Shown: positions 24,713 through 34,634, counted from the stretch's first letter. The stretch: DNA of 64,000 bases from Gracilibacter sp. BRH_c7a (GCA_001516055.1 LOEZ01000080.1:1-64000); one strand, 5' to 3'. Numbers and translations are program-made. Notes: generated by a model not told the origin, from the sequence alone.

Positions 24713-26929
24713 ATGAAGTTGAAAAAATGTAAAAGTATAATAATGTTTGTATTAGCAGGGTTAATCGTTGTGACACATTTCCTGCTTATTAGTCCAGAGG
24801 CTGCCAACGCCGCTAATATTAGGTTAGCTGGATCAGATCGCTACCGGACTGCTGTAGCTATCTCCCAAGAAGGGTGGCAGAGTTCTGATTATGCTGTCCT
24901 TGTTCGAGGAGACGATTTTGCCGATGCCCTGTGTGCAGGACCTCTGGCAAGTAAATATAATGCCCCTATTTTATTCACGGAGAAGTATTCTTTAAATAAA
25001 TATACTTTGGAAGAGATGGAAAGATTAGGAGTAGAAAACGTAATTATCATAGGCGGTTATGGTGTGATTTCCAGTTACATAGACCGGAAACTTGATTCAG
25101 CAGGAATTGATAATATAGAAAGAATCTATGGAGAAGATAGATATGCTACCTCAGTAGAGATAGCTAAAAGACTTGGAAGCAGCGAAGTTGCGATTACCAA
25201 TGGCAGTCATTATGCTGACGCTCTTTCTATATCTGCTATTGCTGCGGCCAAAGGTTTTTCGATTTTACTCACCCCTTCTGCAACTTTGCCTGATGTAGTG
25301 CGGGAACATCTCGTTAATTATCGGATACAACGAACATACCTCATAGGAGGGACAGGGGTTATTAGCAAGGACATCGAAAAGCAAGTCCGTGCTCCTATGA
25401 GACTTGCCGGTAATAACCGCTTTGAAACAAACACAAAGATACTGGAAAGATTTGCTAAGGACCTTGATTTTAACAAAGTATTTACCGCTTATGGAGAGGG
25501 AGAAGACAGTTACGCCGACTCCTTGGCGGGAGTAGTTCTAGCGGCTAGAACTTCTTCGCCTGTAGTCCTTAGCGGCAAAAAACTGCCAGAAACAACGAAG
25601 AATTTCGTAGAAAAAAACGTTGGCATTTCTAGTAAGATTATTGCGTTAGGTGGATCCCAGGTGATTCCGTATAGTTTGATCGAGGAGCTCGAGGAATGTG
25701 TAAATAAGGTAAGCAAAAGTATTTTTAATCAAAGAGGTATATATGGCCCTGATGAAGAAACAACAACTATCTCAGGGAACCTAGTCGTCGATGAATCTGA
25801 GATAATTGTCCAAAATACTATTATCGAAGGTGACTTGCTTCTGGACACAGGCATAGGTAAAGGGACAGTTGAACTTAATAATGTCACTGTTAAGGGCAGA
25901 ACTACTATAAGAGGCGGAGGCAGCGAAATCATTGGAGAAAACTTTACTAGTAAAACTTTGGTTATAGATTCACCGTATACTAGAAAGGCGACTTTACAGC
26001 TTAAAGGAAAGTCAAAAGTAGACGAAGTCAGAGTTGAAGGTAATGTGATCCTAGACACTTCAGAAGTTACCGGCGATGCATTTAAAGATGTGAGAATCCA
26101 AGAGGGAGAAGAGGTAATCCTGATAGGAAAATTCTCTTCTGTTAGTACCGAAGCAATCGGAGTAGAGATAGAATTAGATGAAGCAACCATAAAAACCATG
26201 AATATACTTGCCAAAGGAAGAATAAGAGGAGATGGCACCATTGCTACTGCTAATGTAAGCTGCGATGGCGTGATTATCAGGTTTCATCCCGCAGTTACAA
26301 TTATAGATAAAGGATATGAAGCTTATGTAGATGGAGAATGGCTTGAAGAAGGCACAAATAAGTATACCGCACCACCTCCTAAGATTGTCCCTATCTCCAA
26401 TCTTGCTGTTACACCTGGTGATGGTCAGGCAAGCTTCTCTTTCAGGGCACCGACAGGAGCGACCAGCGTAATACTTAAACAGTCTACTAACGGAACTACT
26501 TGGGGTAATTCCACTACAGATAAACTGACGGCTAGTTCTTCCTCGGCAAAAGCAACTGGACTCACTAATGGACAGAGATATTACTTCAAACTTGTTGTTA
26601 TCGGAGGAACTCGAGCAGGTGAGTCTAATATCGTCCAAGCTAAACCTGTAAATCCTATAGATGATCTCGAAGCTCTAGCAGGAGATGGGCAGGCCAGTTT
26701 TACTTTTAGCAAGCCAACCGGTGCCACTAATGTAATTCTTCAACAATCTGATGATAATGGTTCAACTTGGGCAACTGCCGCATCTGATTCTTCCTTAGAT
26801 GCCGATTCAAACTCGGCACTGGTATCCGGTCTTATTAATGGACAGCAATATAAGTTTAAGCTGGTCATTACTGGAGGATCAAGAGAGGGTGATTCTAACT
26901 CCGTCACAGTCACCCCTGCCTCTCCTTGA
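24713..26929 (+). CDS. Secreted cell-wall-binding (CWB2) protein with fibronectin-like C-terminus
   Basis: 738 residues, surface-anchored. Signal peptide to about residue 33 (cleavage after EAANA). Three CWB2 (PF04122) repeats follow, each with a DRY/NRF element (GSDRYRTAVAI, GEDRYATSVEI, GNNRFETNTKI) and a later IIGGxGVIS-type loop; CWB2 triplets bind anionic wall polymers. Residues about 345-540 are a beta-rich, repetitive stretch (GNLVVDESEIIVQNTIIEGD). Two fibronectin-type-III-like repeats end the protein, both with GDGQASF and GATxVIL. No enzymatic domain seen; probably a wall protein or adhesin. AGGAGGAG before the ATG. Confidence 0.87.
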   Translation: MKLKKCKSIIMFVLAGLIVVTHFLLISPEAANAANIRLAGSDRYRTAVAISQEGWQSSDYAVLVRGDDFADALCAGPLASKYNAPILFTEKYSLNKYTLEEMERLGVENVIIIGGYGVISSYIDRKLDSAGIDNIERIYGEDRYATSVEIAKRLGSSEVAITNGSHYADALSISAIAAAKGFSILLTPSATLPDVVREHLVNYRIQRTYLIGGTGVISKDIEKQVRAPMRLAGNNRFETNTKILERFAKDLDFNKVFTAYGEGEDSYADSLAGVVLAARTSSPVVLSGKKLPETTKNFVEKNVGISSKIIALGGSQVIPYSLIEELEECVNKVSKSIFNQRGIYGPDEETTTISGNLVVDESEIIVQNTIIEGDLLLDTGIGKGTVELNNVTVKGRTTIRGGGSEIIGENFTSKTLVIDSPYTRKATLQLKGKSKVDEVRVEGNVILDTSEVTGDAFKDVRIQEGEEVILIGKFSSVSTEAIGVEIELDEATIKTMNILAKGRIRGDGTIATANVSCDGVIIRFHPAVTIIDKGYEAYVDGEWLEEGTNKYTAPPPKIVPISNLAVTPGDGQASFSFRAPTGATSVILKQSTNGTTWGNSTTDKLTASSSSAKATGLTNGQRYYFKLVVIGGTRAGESNIVQAKPVNPIDDLEALAGDGQASFTFSKPTGATNVILQQSDDNGSTWATAASDSSLDADSNSALVSGLINGQQYKFKLVITGGSREGDSNSVTVTPASP

Positions 26930-26990
26930 TTTAAACTATGCGAGTATGAACAGCTAACGAACAGGTTATATATAAAAAAAGAAGAAGTGC

Positions 26991-27018
26991 AACTAAACCA
27001 ACAAGTTGGTAAGTTTTA
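26991..27018 (+). terminator. Possible weak terminator
   Basis: ACCAAC and GTTGGT pair around AA, flanked by AACT and AGTT, with T-rich sequence after it, about 60 bases past the CWB2 gene. Moderate at best. Confidence 0.4.
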
Positions 27019-27129
27019 CTTTTACTTCCTTTTATTAGATGGTATTATTACGACAAATAGTTTTCTTTTTTATAAGAGTATAATCAGTCTGTAAAGCTGT
27101 TGTTAGATAAGAGAAAGTGAGGTAAATGG

Positions 27130-27972
27130 ATGAAAAAAATTGCATTGGTGACAGACAGTACAGTAGACTTCACCCCGGAGCTCGTAGAAGAACACGAGGT
27201 TCATATCATTCCATTAAAGGTTCTATTTGGAACCCAAGAATACTTTGATGGTGAGATCACTAGTGAAGAATTTTATCAGCGATTGGGGGAAGAAAAGGAA
27301 TTACCGAAAACCTCTCAACCCTCTCCAGAAGCTTTTAGTAAAGTTTACAGCAAACTGCTTGAAGAGTATCAAGAAATTATTTCTATTCACATATCTTCGG
27401 AATTGAGCGGCACCTTGAATTCTGCTCGCCTGGCAGCAGAAAGGATCAAAGCCAAGATTCACCTTATTGACACCAAAACCATCAGCCTTGGAGTTGGGAT
27501 GATGATGATCGAGGCTTCCAATTATATCAAGGAAGGTTTGGAATCAGTCCATATCTTAGAAAAGTTGGCCAAATTAAGAACAAATGTGGAAACGGTATTT
27601 ACGCTTAATACCTTAGAATATCTGCAAAAAGGCGGAAGAATTGGAAGAGTCCAAGGGATAATGGGTCAATTCTTCAATATCAAACCTATCATCCGAGTAG
27701 GAGATGATGGGATCTATCACACTTTAGGTAAAGCCCGAAGTCAGGAGAAGGCATTAAATAATATGGTGGAATCCTTTAAGCAGCTGGGAAAGGGCAGAAA
27801 ATGTGTCCGCTTGGGGGTAGCCCATGGAGCAGCTCTTGAAGCAGGTCTTTACTTAAAAGAAGCAATGGAGAATGCTTTCGAGATGCCAAGCACTATCTTT
27901 ACCCAGGTCGGGCCTGTTATAGGTGTTCACACTGGACCAGGGACAATTGGTGCTGCCGTCCAATACGAATAA
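27130..27972 (+). CDS. DegV-family fatty-acid-binding protein
   Basis: 280 residues, cytosolic. N-terminus KKIALVTDSTVDFTPELVEE and the EHEVHIIPLKVLFG strand are DegV hallmarks; the SGT loop (SSELSGTLNSARLA) and the KGGRIGR motif near residue 175 line the lipid pocket. DegV/FakB proteins present fatty acids to the FakA kinase for phospholipid synthesis. FakA is not in the window. Monocistronic, with a strong hairpin terminator. Confidence 0.93.
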   Translation: MKKIALVTDSTVDFTPELVEEHEVHIIPLKVLFGTQEYFDGEITSEEFYQRLGEEKELPKTSQPSPEAFSKVYSKLLEEYQEIISIHISSELSGTLNSARLAAERIKAKIHLIDTKTISLGVGMMMIEASNYIKEGLESVHILEKLAKLRTNVETVFTLNTLEYLQKGGRIGRVQGIMGQFFNIKPIIRVGDDGIYHTLGKARSQEKALNNMVESFKQLGKGRKCVRLGVAHGAALEAGLYLKEAMENAFEMPSTIFTQVGPVIGVHTGPGTIGAAVQYE

Positions 27973-28010
27973 AAAATGGCTCTCTGTCAAATGTAGAACG
28001 TAAAAAATAA

Positions 28011-28054
28011 TTAATAGAAAAGCAGGAAGTATTACCTTCCTGCTTTTCTATTAA
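28011..28054. terminator. Strong hairpin terminator, 19-bp perfect stem
   Basis: Arms 28011-28029 and 28036-28054 are exact complements around a 6-base loop; both flanks are A/T rich, so it may work in both directions. Confidence 0.85.
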
Positions 28055-28288
28055 TTACAATTTTTTTAAAAAAGGTTTCTTTATCTATTTGTTAATACTA
28101 CATTAATAGGAAGTAAAAAAACGGAACCGACTTAATTAGTCAACATTAGTCTAATCAGCACTTATTTCGGAAAATGTTTGTCTTGAAAGGAATTGTTTTA
28201 TTATGATAAAGTATAAACTAATTCAAAAAAATGTAGCAATTTATTTATTTTTTAGTTGAAACAAATAATAAAGGAGTTTGATTTGTAA

Positions 28289-29494
28289 GTGGAACACAGT
28301 AGCAACAGTCTTATGGAAAAGATCAGGATATATTCTATTCCATTAATCCTTGGGGTTATCGTCGCCGTAGTATGGGCCAATGTACACTGGGATAGCTATT
28401 ACCATTTTGTACACTTTAAAATTATAGGCTCCATAGATTTTCATTTTCTTATAAATGATATATTTATGGTATTCTTCTTTGCAATCGCAGCGATTGAGAT
28501 AACACTAAGTTTACTTCCGGGGGGCAGCCTTAATCCTATGAAGAAAGCTGTCAATCCGTTATTTGCCACAATAGGAGGAGTACTTGGGCCGATTGCTGTT
28601 TTTTTTCTCCTGAATATTTTGCTGGGCGCACCAGAATTCGCACGAGGGTGGGGGATTCCTACAGCTACAGATATTGCCCTGGCCTGGCTGTTAGCACGTT
28701 TAATTTTTGGAACAAGTCATCCAGCAGTATCCTTTCTACTGTTATTAGCAATTGCTGATGATGCTATTGGTCTTGGTATCATCGCAATCTTTTACCCTAA
28801 TCCAGAGCTCCCTGCTCAACCAATCTGGTTGTTGTCCACTTTAGCGGGTATGATGGTAGCCTATATGATGAGGAGATTTGATATTCGATCATTTGTGCCA
28901 TATCTGGTAATAGGCGGACTGCTAAGTTGGTTCGGATTATTGAATGCGGGACTTCATCCGGCTTTATCATTAGTGGTTATTATGCCATTCTTACCTCATG
29001 ATGAAAACTTGCATGGTAATAACCCCGAAGATCAAGTTTACACTTATAAAATTGAACATTCCACTCTTGTCGATTTTGAGGTCAGATTTAGGCCTTTCGT
29101 GGACTTCGGACTTTTCTTCTTTGGCCTATCGAATGCAGGAGTTCAATTTGCCTCAATGAGTGCCGTTACCTGGATAGTACTATTCTCACTGTTGATTGGT
29201 AAGACAGTAGGCATCTACGGCTTCGGTCGTTTGGCAGAACTAATTGGATTCCCCCTGCCTGACGGAATGAATAGGGGACATTTGCTTACTGCAGGTTTGA
29301 TTGCCGGGCTTGGTTTGACAGTAGCCCTCTTCGTTGCTGGAGTAGCCTTTGTAGACCCTGCTATCCAAGGAGCAGCTAAGATGGGAGCACTGTTCAGTGC
29401 CGTAGTGTTTGTCTTGGCACCCTTATTTGCAAGATTTATGGGAGTTAAGAAAGAAGAGGAGCAGGTACATCAACGTCGGGTAGATACAGAATAA
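28289..29494 (+). CDS. nhaA: Na+/H+ antiporter NhaA
   Basis: 401-residue membrane antiporter exchanging Na+ (or Li+) for protons. The motif TATDIALAWLLARLIFG and LLLLAIADDAIGLGIIAIFY contain the ion-binding aspartates (the adjacent Asp pair corresponds to Asp163-Asp164 of E. coli). PFVDFGLFFFGLSNAGV supplies the later conserved helix. GTG start at 28289 with AAGGAG 12 bases upstream, a long spacing. Possible promoter TTGTCT-18-TATGAT around 28180-28208. No riboswitch recognised in its 230-base leader. Confidence 0.93.
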   Translation: MEHSSNSLMEKIRIYSIPLILGVIVAVVWANVHWDSYYHFVHFKIIGSIDFHFLINDIFMVFFFAIAAIEITLSLLPGGSLNPMKKAVNPLFATIGGVLGPIAVFFLLNILLGAPEFARGWGIPTATDIALAWLLARLIFGTSHPAVSFLLLLAIADDAIGLGIIAIFYPNPELPAQPIWLLSTLAGMMVAYMMRRFDIRSFVPYLVIGGLLSWFGLLNAGLHPALSLVVIMPFLPHDENLHGNNPEDQVYTYKIEHSTLVDFEVRFRPFVDFGLFFFGLSNAGVQFASMSAVTWIVLFSLLIGKTVGIYGFGRLAELIGFPLPDGMNRGHLLTAGLIAGLGLTVALFVAGVAFVDPAIQGAAKMGALFSAVVFVLAPLFARFMGVKKEEEQVHQRRVDTE

Positions 29495-29519
29495 GAATAT
29501 CCGGAACTTTCTTTATGAG

Positions 29520-29552
29520 AGTGCGTATCAGCCGTGATGCGCACTTATTTGC
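29520..29552 (+). terminator. Intrinsic terminator after nhaA
   Basis: GTGCGTATCA and TGATGCGCAC pair around GCCG (one mismatch) with TTATTT after it. Confidence 0.75.
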
Positions 29553-29645
29553 TTCCTTATTAGGATAATGTATAATAGACAAAGTAATTCAAGAAACTTT
29601 ACATAATAGGATATTTTTGATTAGAAATGTGGTGAGAAATCTTAA

Positions 29646-30188
29646 ATGGATAGATTGATAAAAGTGCAGAAAAAGGAAGATATTTTTTCGGATTGCCAAA
29701 ATACACCCGTGGGTTTACTCTTAGAATATCATAACCTTAACAGGGAACTGGATGATTATGATACGGCCCAATTACTTATAGGCATGTGTATGGATAATAG
29801 GAATCAGCTTAGATTGCCTGCCAATTTCGCCTTCATTATTCGAGCAGGAGGAGGTAATCTAAGGTATAGTGAATTTAAAGTATCTTACGCCGTAGCCATT
29901 GGTGGAATAAATACTATAGTCCTTATAGCGCACAATGATTGCGGTATGGTAAATCTGTTTTCCAAGAAAGAACAATTCATTGAGGGTTTGGTTAATAACG
30001 CTGGCTGGAACCGAGATTGGGCTGAAGAGCACTTTGTTAATTTTTCTCCAATGTATGAGATAGGTAATGAAGTTGACTTCGTCTTAAGTGAGAGCAAAAG
30101 GTTAAGGCTTAGGTATCCGAAGATAATGGTCATTCCACTCTTCTATAACACGCAAGACCATCTGCTCTACCAAATAAGAGAAGAATAG
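29646..30188 (+). CDS. Beta-carbonic-anhydrase-like protein
   Basis: 180 residues. GMCMDNRNQLRLPANFAFII carries the C-x-D-x-R element and VLIAHNDCGM the H-x-x-C element of beta-carbonic anhydrases, so the three zinc ligands and the Asp-Arg dyad are present. The match to the family is otherwise loose, and the gene may act on another substrate. No promoter assigned; followed after 25 bases by a thioesterase gene with which it may form a two-gene operon. Confidence 0.75.
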   Translation: MDRLIKVQKKEDIFSDCQNTPVGLLLEYHNLNRELDDYDTAQLLIGMCMDNRNQLRLPANFAFIIRAGGGNLRYSEFKVSYAVAIGGINTIVLIAHNDCGMVNLFSKKEQFIEGLVNNAGWNRDWAEEHFVNFSPMYEIGNEVDFVLSESKRLRLRYPKIMVIPLFYNTQDHLLYQIREE

Positions 30189-30213
30189 ATCGGTCAAATA
30201 AGGAGGAGAACAA

Positions 30214-30720
30214 ATGAGATATAAAGTTACCAATAAACAATATAATAGTAAAATGTGCTTTGTTTGTGGTTTGAAGAATAAGTCCAGCCTTAGAGCTTCT
30301 TTTTATGAACTGGAAAACGACGAGATTGTTGCCATATTTAGACCATTAGAAGAACATCAGAGTTACCCTGAAAGATTACATGGAGGAGTAGCAGCTGCCA
30401 TACTCGATGAAACGATAGGTAGAGCTATCAATATAAAACATAGTGATGTATGGGGTGTAACTGTAGAATTGAACCTAAAGTATAAGAAACCAGTTCCCTT
30501 AGATGAAGAGCTAAGAGTAATAGGAAGGATTACCAGAGATACAAGCCGCGTGTTTGAAGGGACTGGAGAGATATTGCTTAGTAACGGCGAGCCTGCCGTT
30601 CTGGCAGAAGCTAAATACTTGAAGATGAGTATCGATAAGATTATGGATTATGATCCAAATGATAAAGAACTGCTAGTATTATCACAACAACAAGAAGATC
30701 CTTCCGAGATAGAATACTAA
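30214..30720 (+). CDS. PaaI-type hotdog thioesterase
   Basis: 168 residues. The hotdog signature HGGVAAAILDETIGRAINIK is at about residues 48-67 with the expected catalytic Asp/Glu region. Before the fold there is MCFVCGLKNKSSL, a CxxC-containing N-terminus found in many clostridial PaaI relatives. Hydrolyses an acyl-CoA; substrate unknown. AAGGAGGAGAACAA precedes the ATG. The C-terminal 25 residues are charged and outside the fold. Confidence 0.88.
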   Translation: MRYKVTNKQYNSKMCFVCGLKNKSSLRASFYELENDEIVAIFRPLEEHQSYPERLHGGVAAAILDETIGRAINIKHSDVWGVTVELNLKYKKPVPLDEELRVIGRITRDTSRVFEGTGEILLSNGEPAVLAEAKYLKMSIDKIMDYDPNDKELLVLSQQQEDPSEIEY

Positions 30721-30725
30721 GAACA

Positions 30726-30758
30726 AACAAGAACGCCTTAATTCAAGGCGTTCTTGTT
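30726..30758. terminator. Bidirectional terminator between convergent genes
   Basis: AACAAGAACGCCTT and AAGGCGTTCTTGTT form a 14-bp perfect stem with a 5-base loop between the thioesterase and the DEAD-box helicase stops. Confidence 0.88.
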
Positions 30759-30782
30759 ATAATACATGTTCAATTATTATTG

Positions 30783-32201
30783 TTATCTCTTTGGAAAACG
30801 ACCGTAGGGTTTGTGTTCTCTCTTTCGTTGATAACCTGGTTGATCAAACCTATCTCTCCGAGGAGCTTGCTTCTGCTTTGCACGAAGAGGGCTTTCTTCT
30901 GTAAGAGTTACTGGAGTTGAGACTGGCTCTTTAGTAAGCAGTTTTAAAGCTGCAGCTAAGATAGTAATAGAATCGCTGTTTTCTAATAACCCTTCAGCCA
31001 TTCTTTTATACAAATGGATATCTTCTTCCTGAATAGTCTTTAATATCTTTTCAGTAGTAATCTTCTGTTGACCTTCAAGAGCATCATTCAAGGTAGGTAC
31101 AGGCTTACGAGTAACTCTTTTTTTAGTCACTTGCTCGATAAGCCTTAGGTGACCAATTTCTCTAGGGGTAACTAATGTGATAGCTAAGCCTTCTTTACCA
31201 GCTCTTCCTGTACGTCCTATACGATGGACATAGCTTTCCGGGTCCTGAGGAATATCGAAGTTAAAGACATGAGTAACATTACTGATATCTAGTCCTCTAG
31301 AAGCAACGTCAGTAGCCACTAGGATATCAGTTAATCCTTCTTTAAAATGACGCATAACAGTATCGCGCCTAGATTGGGTCAAATCTCCATGAATCCCTTC
31401 CGCGGAGTAACCTCTTTTACTTAAAGCTTCATAGAGTTCATCAACTCGACGTTTCGTGCGTCCGAAAATTATTGACAATTCAGGAGAATGGATATCCAGA
31501 AGGCGGCACAGTGTATCGAATTTCTGTTTTTCTTGAACTTCATAATAGTGTTGTTCTGTTAAGGGTACGGTAACTTCTGTAGTTTTCATACTAATAAATT
31601 CTGGATTTTTCATAAAACGGTGGGCTAGAGTTTGGATAGATCTCGGCATTGTCGCGGAGAATAGTAAAGTTTGACGGTCTGTAGGGACTTCTGTAAGAAT
31701 ATTCTCAATATCTTCAACGAATCCCATACTAAGCATCTCATCAGCTTCATCCAAAACCACGATTTGGATATCTTGTAAACGTACTGTTCTTCTCCGCATA
31801 TGATCCATCAAACGTCCTGGTGTTCCAACGATTACTTGGGGACGGTTCTTTAGAGCACGAATCTGTCTATCGATGTCTTGACCACCATAGATGGGTAAAG
31901 CACGAATACCTTTGAACTGACCGATTCTATTTAACTCCTCTGCTACTTGGATAGCCAATTCTCTGGTTGGAGTTACAACCAAGCCTTTAATGCTTTCTCT
32001 CTCGGGAGCGATCTTTTCCACCATGGGAATGCCGAAAGCTGCAGTTTTTCCAGTCCCAGTTTGAGCTTGACCGATAATATCTTTACCTTCCAAAGCGTAA
32101 GGTATAGTTTTGGCTTGAATCGGTGTAGTTTCTTCGAACCCCATATGAGTAATTGCTTTTGTTACTGAGCTACTGAGGCCTATCTCATCGAATGCCTTCA
32201 T
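30783..32201 (-). CDS. DEAD-box RNA helicase (CshA/DeaD type)
   Basis: 472 residues. In order: Q-motif [17 protein letters not shown], Walker [28 protein letters not shown], and [13 protein letters not shown]. The C-terminal 90 residues are basic and rich in Arg/Lys/Gln/Pro, as in helicases of ribosome assembly or cold shock. AAGGAG precedes the ATG by 9 bases. Its leader of about 118 bases from a strong promoter at 32326-32354 may matter for temperature control. Confidence 0.95.
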   Translation of the reverse strand: MKAFDEIGLSSSVTKAITHMGFEETTPIQAKTIPYALEGKDIIGQAQTGTGKTAAFGIPMVEKIAPERESIKGLVVTPTRELAIQVAEELNRIGQFKGIRALPIYGGQDIDRQIRALKNRPQVIVGTPGRLMDHMRRRTVRLQDIQIVVLDEADEMLSMGFVEDIENILTEVPTDRQTLLFSATMPRSIQTLAHRFMKNPEFISMKTTEVTVPLTEQHYYEVQEKQKFDTLCRLLDIHSPELSIIFGRTKRRVDELYEALSKRGYSAEGIHGDLTQSRRDTVMRHFKEGLTDILVATDVASRGLDISNVTHVFNFDIPQDPESYVHRIGRTGRAGKEGLAITLVTPREIGHLRLIEQVTKKRVTRKPVPTLNDALEGQQKITTEKILKTIQEEDIHLYKRMAEGLLENSDSITILAAALKLLTKEPVSTPVTLTEESPLRAKQKQAPRRDRFDQPGYQRKREHKPYGRFPKR

Positions 32202-32325
32202 TTGATTAATCTCCTTATAATTTATAATAATATACCTTGGATATAGCTTTTACACTTTTAAACAGTTTTATAAACAGCTAGAATAATAAAAATGGTAAGG
32301 AGTGGTAATTATCCAACGAAACTTT

Positions 32326-32354
32326 ATCATAATATGTATTAGATATATTGTCAA
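32326..32354 (-). promoter_or_regulatory. Sigma-A promoter of the DEAD-box helicase gene
   Basis: On the minus strand TTGACA (32349-32354), 17-base spacer, TATGAT (32326-32331). The leader would be about 118 bases and A/T rich. Confidence 0.75.
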
Positions 32355-32463
32355 TACAAATTGCCAAGAATGAAGAAATGTGCAGTGTCATAAAACTATT
32401 GTGCGCACACATATATATTGATTATTATTTAATTTTTGCCATTAGGATTATTCTAATGCTTCT

Positions 32464-32544
32464 AGGAGGTGATATTGATGTTTTGAAAGCCAAATCCACA
32501 TATAGAAAGGGCTATTCTAACCTGGCTGAATTGCCCTTTTTTTG
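32464..32544 (+). other. Orphan Shine-Dalgarno, two-codon ORF and terminator
   Basis: The 520-base stretch between the helicase and the next minus-strand gene holds, on the plus strand, AGGAGGTGATATTG followed by ATG TTT TGA at 32478-32486, then a terminator (AAAGGGC at 32506-32512, GCCCTTTTTTT at 32533-32543). There is no gene downstream on that strand. A short RNA or attenuation leader is possible; a 74-codon reading frame that crosses the terminator is unlikely to be real. Also in the gap is ATG 32661 to stop 32732 (MKILDEIIEKSVDKVEDSSD...), a 23-codon frame without a good ribosome site. Confidence 0.4.
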
Positions 32545-32725
32545 GTTCGGTATAACAAACAGAATGTCCTAACAGTGAAACATAATTACTTATTTAATTG
32601 GAGTAACTTATTAATGACTCATATTACAGAATCAGGAGTCAAACATGGTTAAGAAATAAAATGAAGATATTAGATGAAATAATAGAAAAGTCAGTGGATA
32701 AAGTTGAAGACTCTTCAGATGAGCC

Positions 32726-32977
32726 TCAATGAAAACTACGTCTTTCATGACTTTTACGGTATAGCAAGTGAAGATATTCCTCAGCCGCATCTCTGTTTAA
32801 AAAGACTTCTACCCGATCGTCACCAATTTCTGTGTTATCCCAAACTAAGAATTTTTCAAAAGGTAATTTAGTAATATTCCAGTCTTTGTCCCCATCCTGA
32901 ATAACTGTTGTTGTAATACTTAGCATATCATCATAGTCATAAAAACCGAAACAGTTAGCAAACTGATTCTTGTCCAT
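32726..32977 (-). CDS. Hypothetical small acidic protein
   Basis: 83 residues from the ATG at 32975-32977, which has GGGAGGGTGATT in front. The sequence is DKNQFANCFGFYDYDDMLSI in the first part with many Asp and aromatic residues, ending in EYLHLLYRKSHERR. No known domain recognised, no membrane segment or signal. Likely real because of the strong ribosome site and good length, but function unknown. Confidence 0.6.
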   Translation of the reverse strand: MDKNQFANCFGFYDYDDMLSITTTVIQDGDKDWNITKLPFEKFLVWDNTEIGDDRVEVFLNRDAAEEYLHLLYRKSHERRSFH

Positions 32978-33078
32978 AATCACCCTCCCGATAGAATATT
33001 AATAAAAGAGCCAAATTATTATTAATTTGGCCTGATATTTTCTAAATTATTCCTTTAAGTTATAATTAATCGCAAAAT

Positions 33079-33663
33079 TCATGGTTTTCCATGTATTTGA
33101 CTATTTTTATCTATTTCTATGGTGCTTACTATATGTTGTGCAATACTCACAAGGTCAGCTGGAAAGTCATTATTGTCAGTAAAGAACGAGATTCTTAGGA
33201 CTTCATTATTGGGATTTATGGTAAGCCAATACTCTAAGGCACTTATGCTTTTTTCTCCGAAGTTAGCCGTCCATTCTTCTTGGAAATCATAATTAGAATT
33301 ACTCATATTGACAATACTATAAGAAATGAAGTCAAAAGGACTCAGAGATTTACTATTTGTAAGAAAATAGGGAAGGTCATTTATTATCCATACTTGAATA
33401 TATCCTCTAAATGACAGAGCAGAGTCAACAAAATATATATTAAATAGCATTTCCTGCCCTTTATCCGGAGTAAGATGTACCTCTGTAGTTGCGGGAATAT
33501 CGAAATTAACAATATATTCGTCTACGATATATTGTTGAGATTGGTAGACCTTAGAAAATATTTTGGAAGACGGATAATGGGGTGAACTAATTAATGAGCC
33601 TTGCAAATAGATATATTGTATTATAAGAGCAATAATTACGAAGAAAACAGTTCTTATAGGCAT
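33079..33663 (-). CDS. Hypothetical membrane-anchored protein
   Basis: 194 residues from the ATG at 33661-33663, preceded by GGAGTGGTAACA. Residues 4-25 (TVFFVIIALIIQYIYLQGS) form one membrane segment or uncleaved signal; the rest is extracellular-like, with mixed beta and many Asn/Ser/Tyr. No recognisable motif. Downstream of the Crp/Fnr gene by about 60 bases in the same direction, so possibly co-transcribed. Confidence 0.6.
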   Translation of the reverse strand: MPIRTVFFVIIALIIQYIYLQGSLISSPHYPSSKIFSKVYQSQQYIVDEYIVNFDIPATTEVHLTPDKGQEMLFNIYFVDSALSFRGYIQVWIINDLPYFLTNSKSLSPFDFISYSIVNMSNSNYDFQEEWTANFGEKSISALEYWLTINPNNEVLRISFFTDNNDFPADLVSIAQHIVSTIEIDKNSQIHGKP

Positions 33664-33726
33664 TGTTACCACTCCTTCTCCTTAATATTAGGAGTATACA
33701 ATGATAGATATGCCTAAGAACTTAAA

Positions 33727-34419
33727 TCATTCGCTCAATTCTTTTAATCCATCATAATTCTTGATTTTAATAGCGGTGCTATGAAAATCAATTAGACCTT
33801 CATCTCTCATCTTGCATAGCTCCCGAGAAAGAGAAGGGCGAGATGTATTGAGAAAGTCAGCCAGCTCATGTCTATTAAGAGGTAATTGAAAGGTATTATT
33901 GCCGCTCTTTAAATATTCTTCCAGTAAAAAAGTGCTGATTTTCCCTCGTAGAGTTTTAATTGCAAGGTAATCTACTTTCCTATTTAACATAGTTGCCTTA
34001 TTGGATACAATTTTTAGCATATTCAAGATTAAGTTTTTATGACAGACACAGGCCTTTTCACAGCAGCCGACAATCTTATCGCGGGAAAAGTATATTACTA
34101 CACAGTCGCTATGAGCAATCACGGTCATAGGGAAAGAATTTTTTTCTGAGTAAGCCGTCGTTTCTCCGAACATTTCTCCAGGGCCAAGCAAGCCAATTAT
34201 TACCCTGCTGCCTGAGGCAGTTTCTTTAGTTAGGGCTACAGTACCACTCAGAACAATCCCAATATCGGTAAAATCTTGACCGGCATGAGTAAGATAATCG
34301 TTTTTAGTGTAATTAACCACGGAGAGGTTCATACATTGTACGATACTCTTGATATCATTCTGCTCTATACCTTCGAATAAAGGGCATTCTCCTAAAAGAC
34401 TCAACCATTTTTCATCCAT
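33727..34419 (-). CDS. Crp/Fnr-family transcriptional regulator
   Basis: 230 residues. Cyclic-nucleotide-like sensor domain (GPGEMFGETTAYSEKNSFPM near 79-98) and a C-terminal winged helix with LNRHELADFLNTSRPSLSRE near residue 180. Between them GCCEKACVCHKNL has four cysteines (C119, C120, C124, C126); a comparable Cys/His cluster is usual in clostridial Crp proteins and could hold a redox-sensitive group. Target genes unknown. Confidence 0.9.
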   Translation of the reverse strand: MDEKWLSLLGECPLFEGIEQNDIKSIVQCMNLSVVNYTKNDYLTHAGQDFTDIGIVLSGTVALTKETASGSRVIIGLLGPGEMFGETTAYSEKNSFPMTVIAHSDCVVIYFSRDKIVGCCEKACVCHKNLILNMLKIVSNKATMLNRKVDYLAIKTLRGKISTFLLEEYLKSGNNTFQLPLNRHELADFLNTSRPSLSRELCKMRDEGLIDFHSTAIKIKNYDGLKELSE

Positions 34420-34520
34420 CTCTCAGTTCTCCTTCTGTTGAGGATTAACCACTATTTATTATACTCGAAAAACAAAGTATAGAAAGAAAAATATTAAAAC
34501 CAACAAAAATAACAGAAAAT

Positions 34521-34567
34521 AAAAAAGCAGGCACTTGCCATAGTGAGACAAGTGACCTGCTTTTTTG
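34521..34567 (-). terminator. Terminator of the sleB-ypeB operon
   Basis: On the minus strand AAAAAAGCAGGTCACTTG pairs with CAAGTGCCTGCTTTTTT (one bulge) around an 11-base loop, ending in a T-run. It lies about 70 bases after the ypeB stop. Confidence 0.82.
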
Positions 34568-34634
34568 TATGCTTTTTTGCAATAGAGTAATGCAGATCAA
34601 CGTTGACGGCCATAGATGACTTGATGTCGTATGT

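Noticed and set aside
32348-32572. 74-codon plus-strand open frame
   Set aside because: It runs through the terminator hairpin at 32506-32543 and has no ribosome site at its start; codon use is not gene-like.
32661-32732. 23-codon frame MKILDEIIEKSVDKVEDSSD
   Set aside because: No ribosome site and it overlaps the 3' end of the minus-strand gene; noted only in the gap entry.
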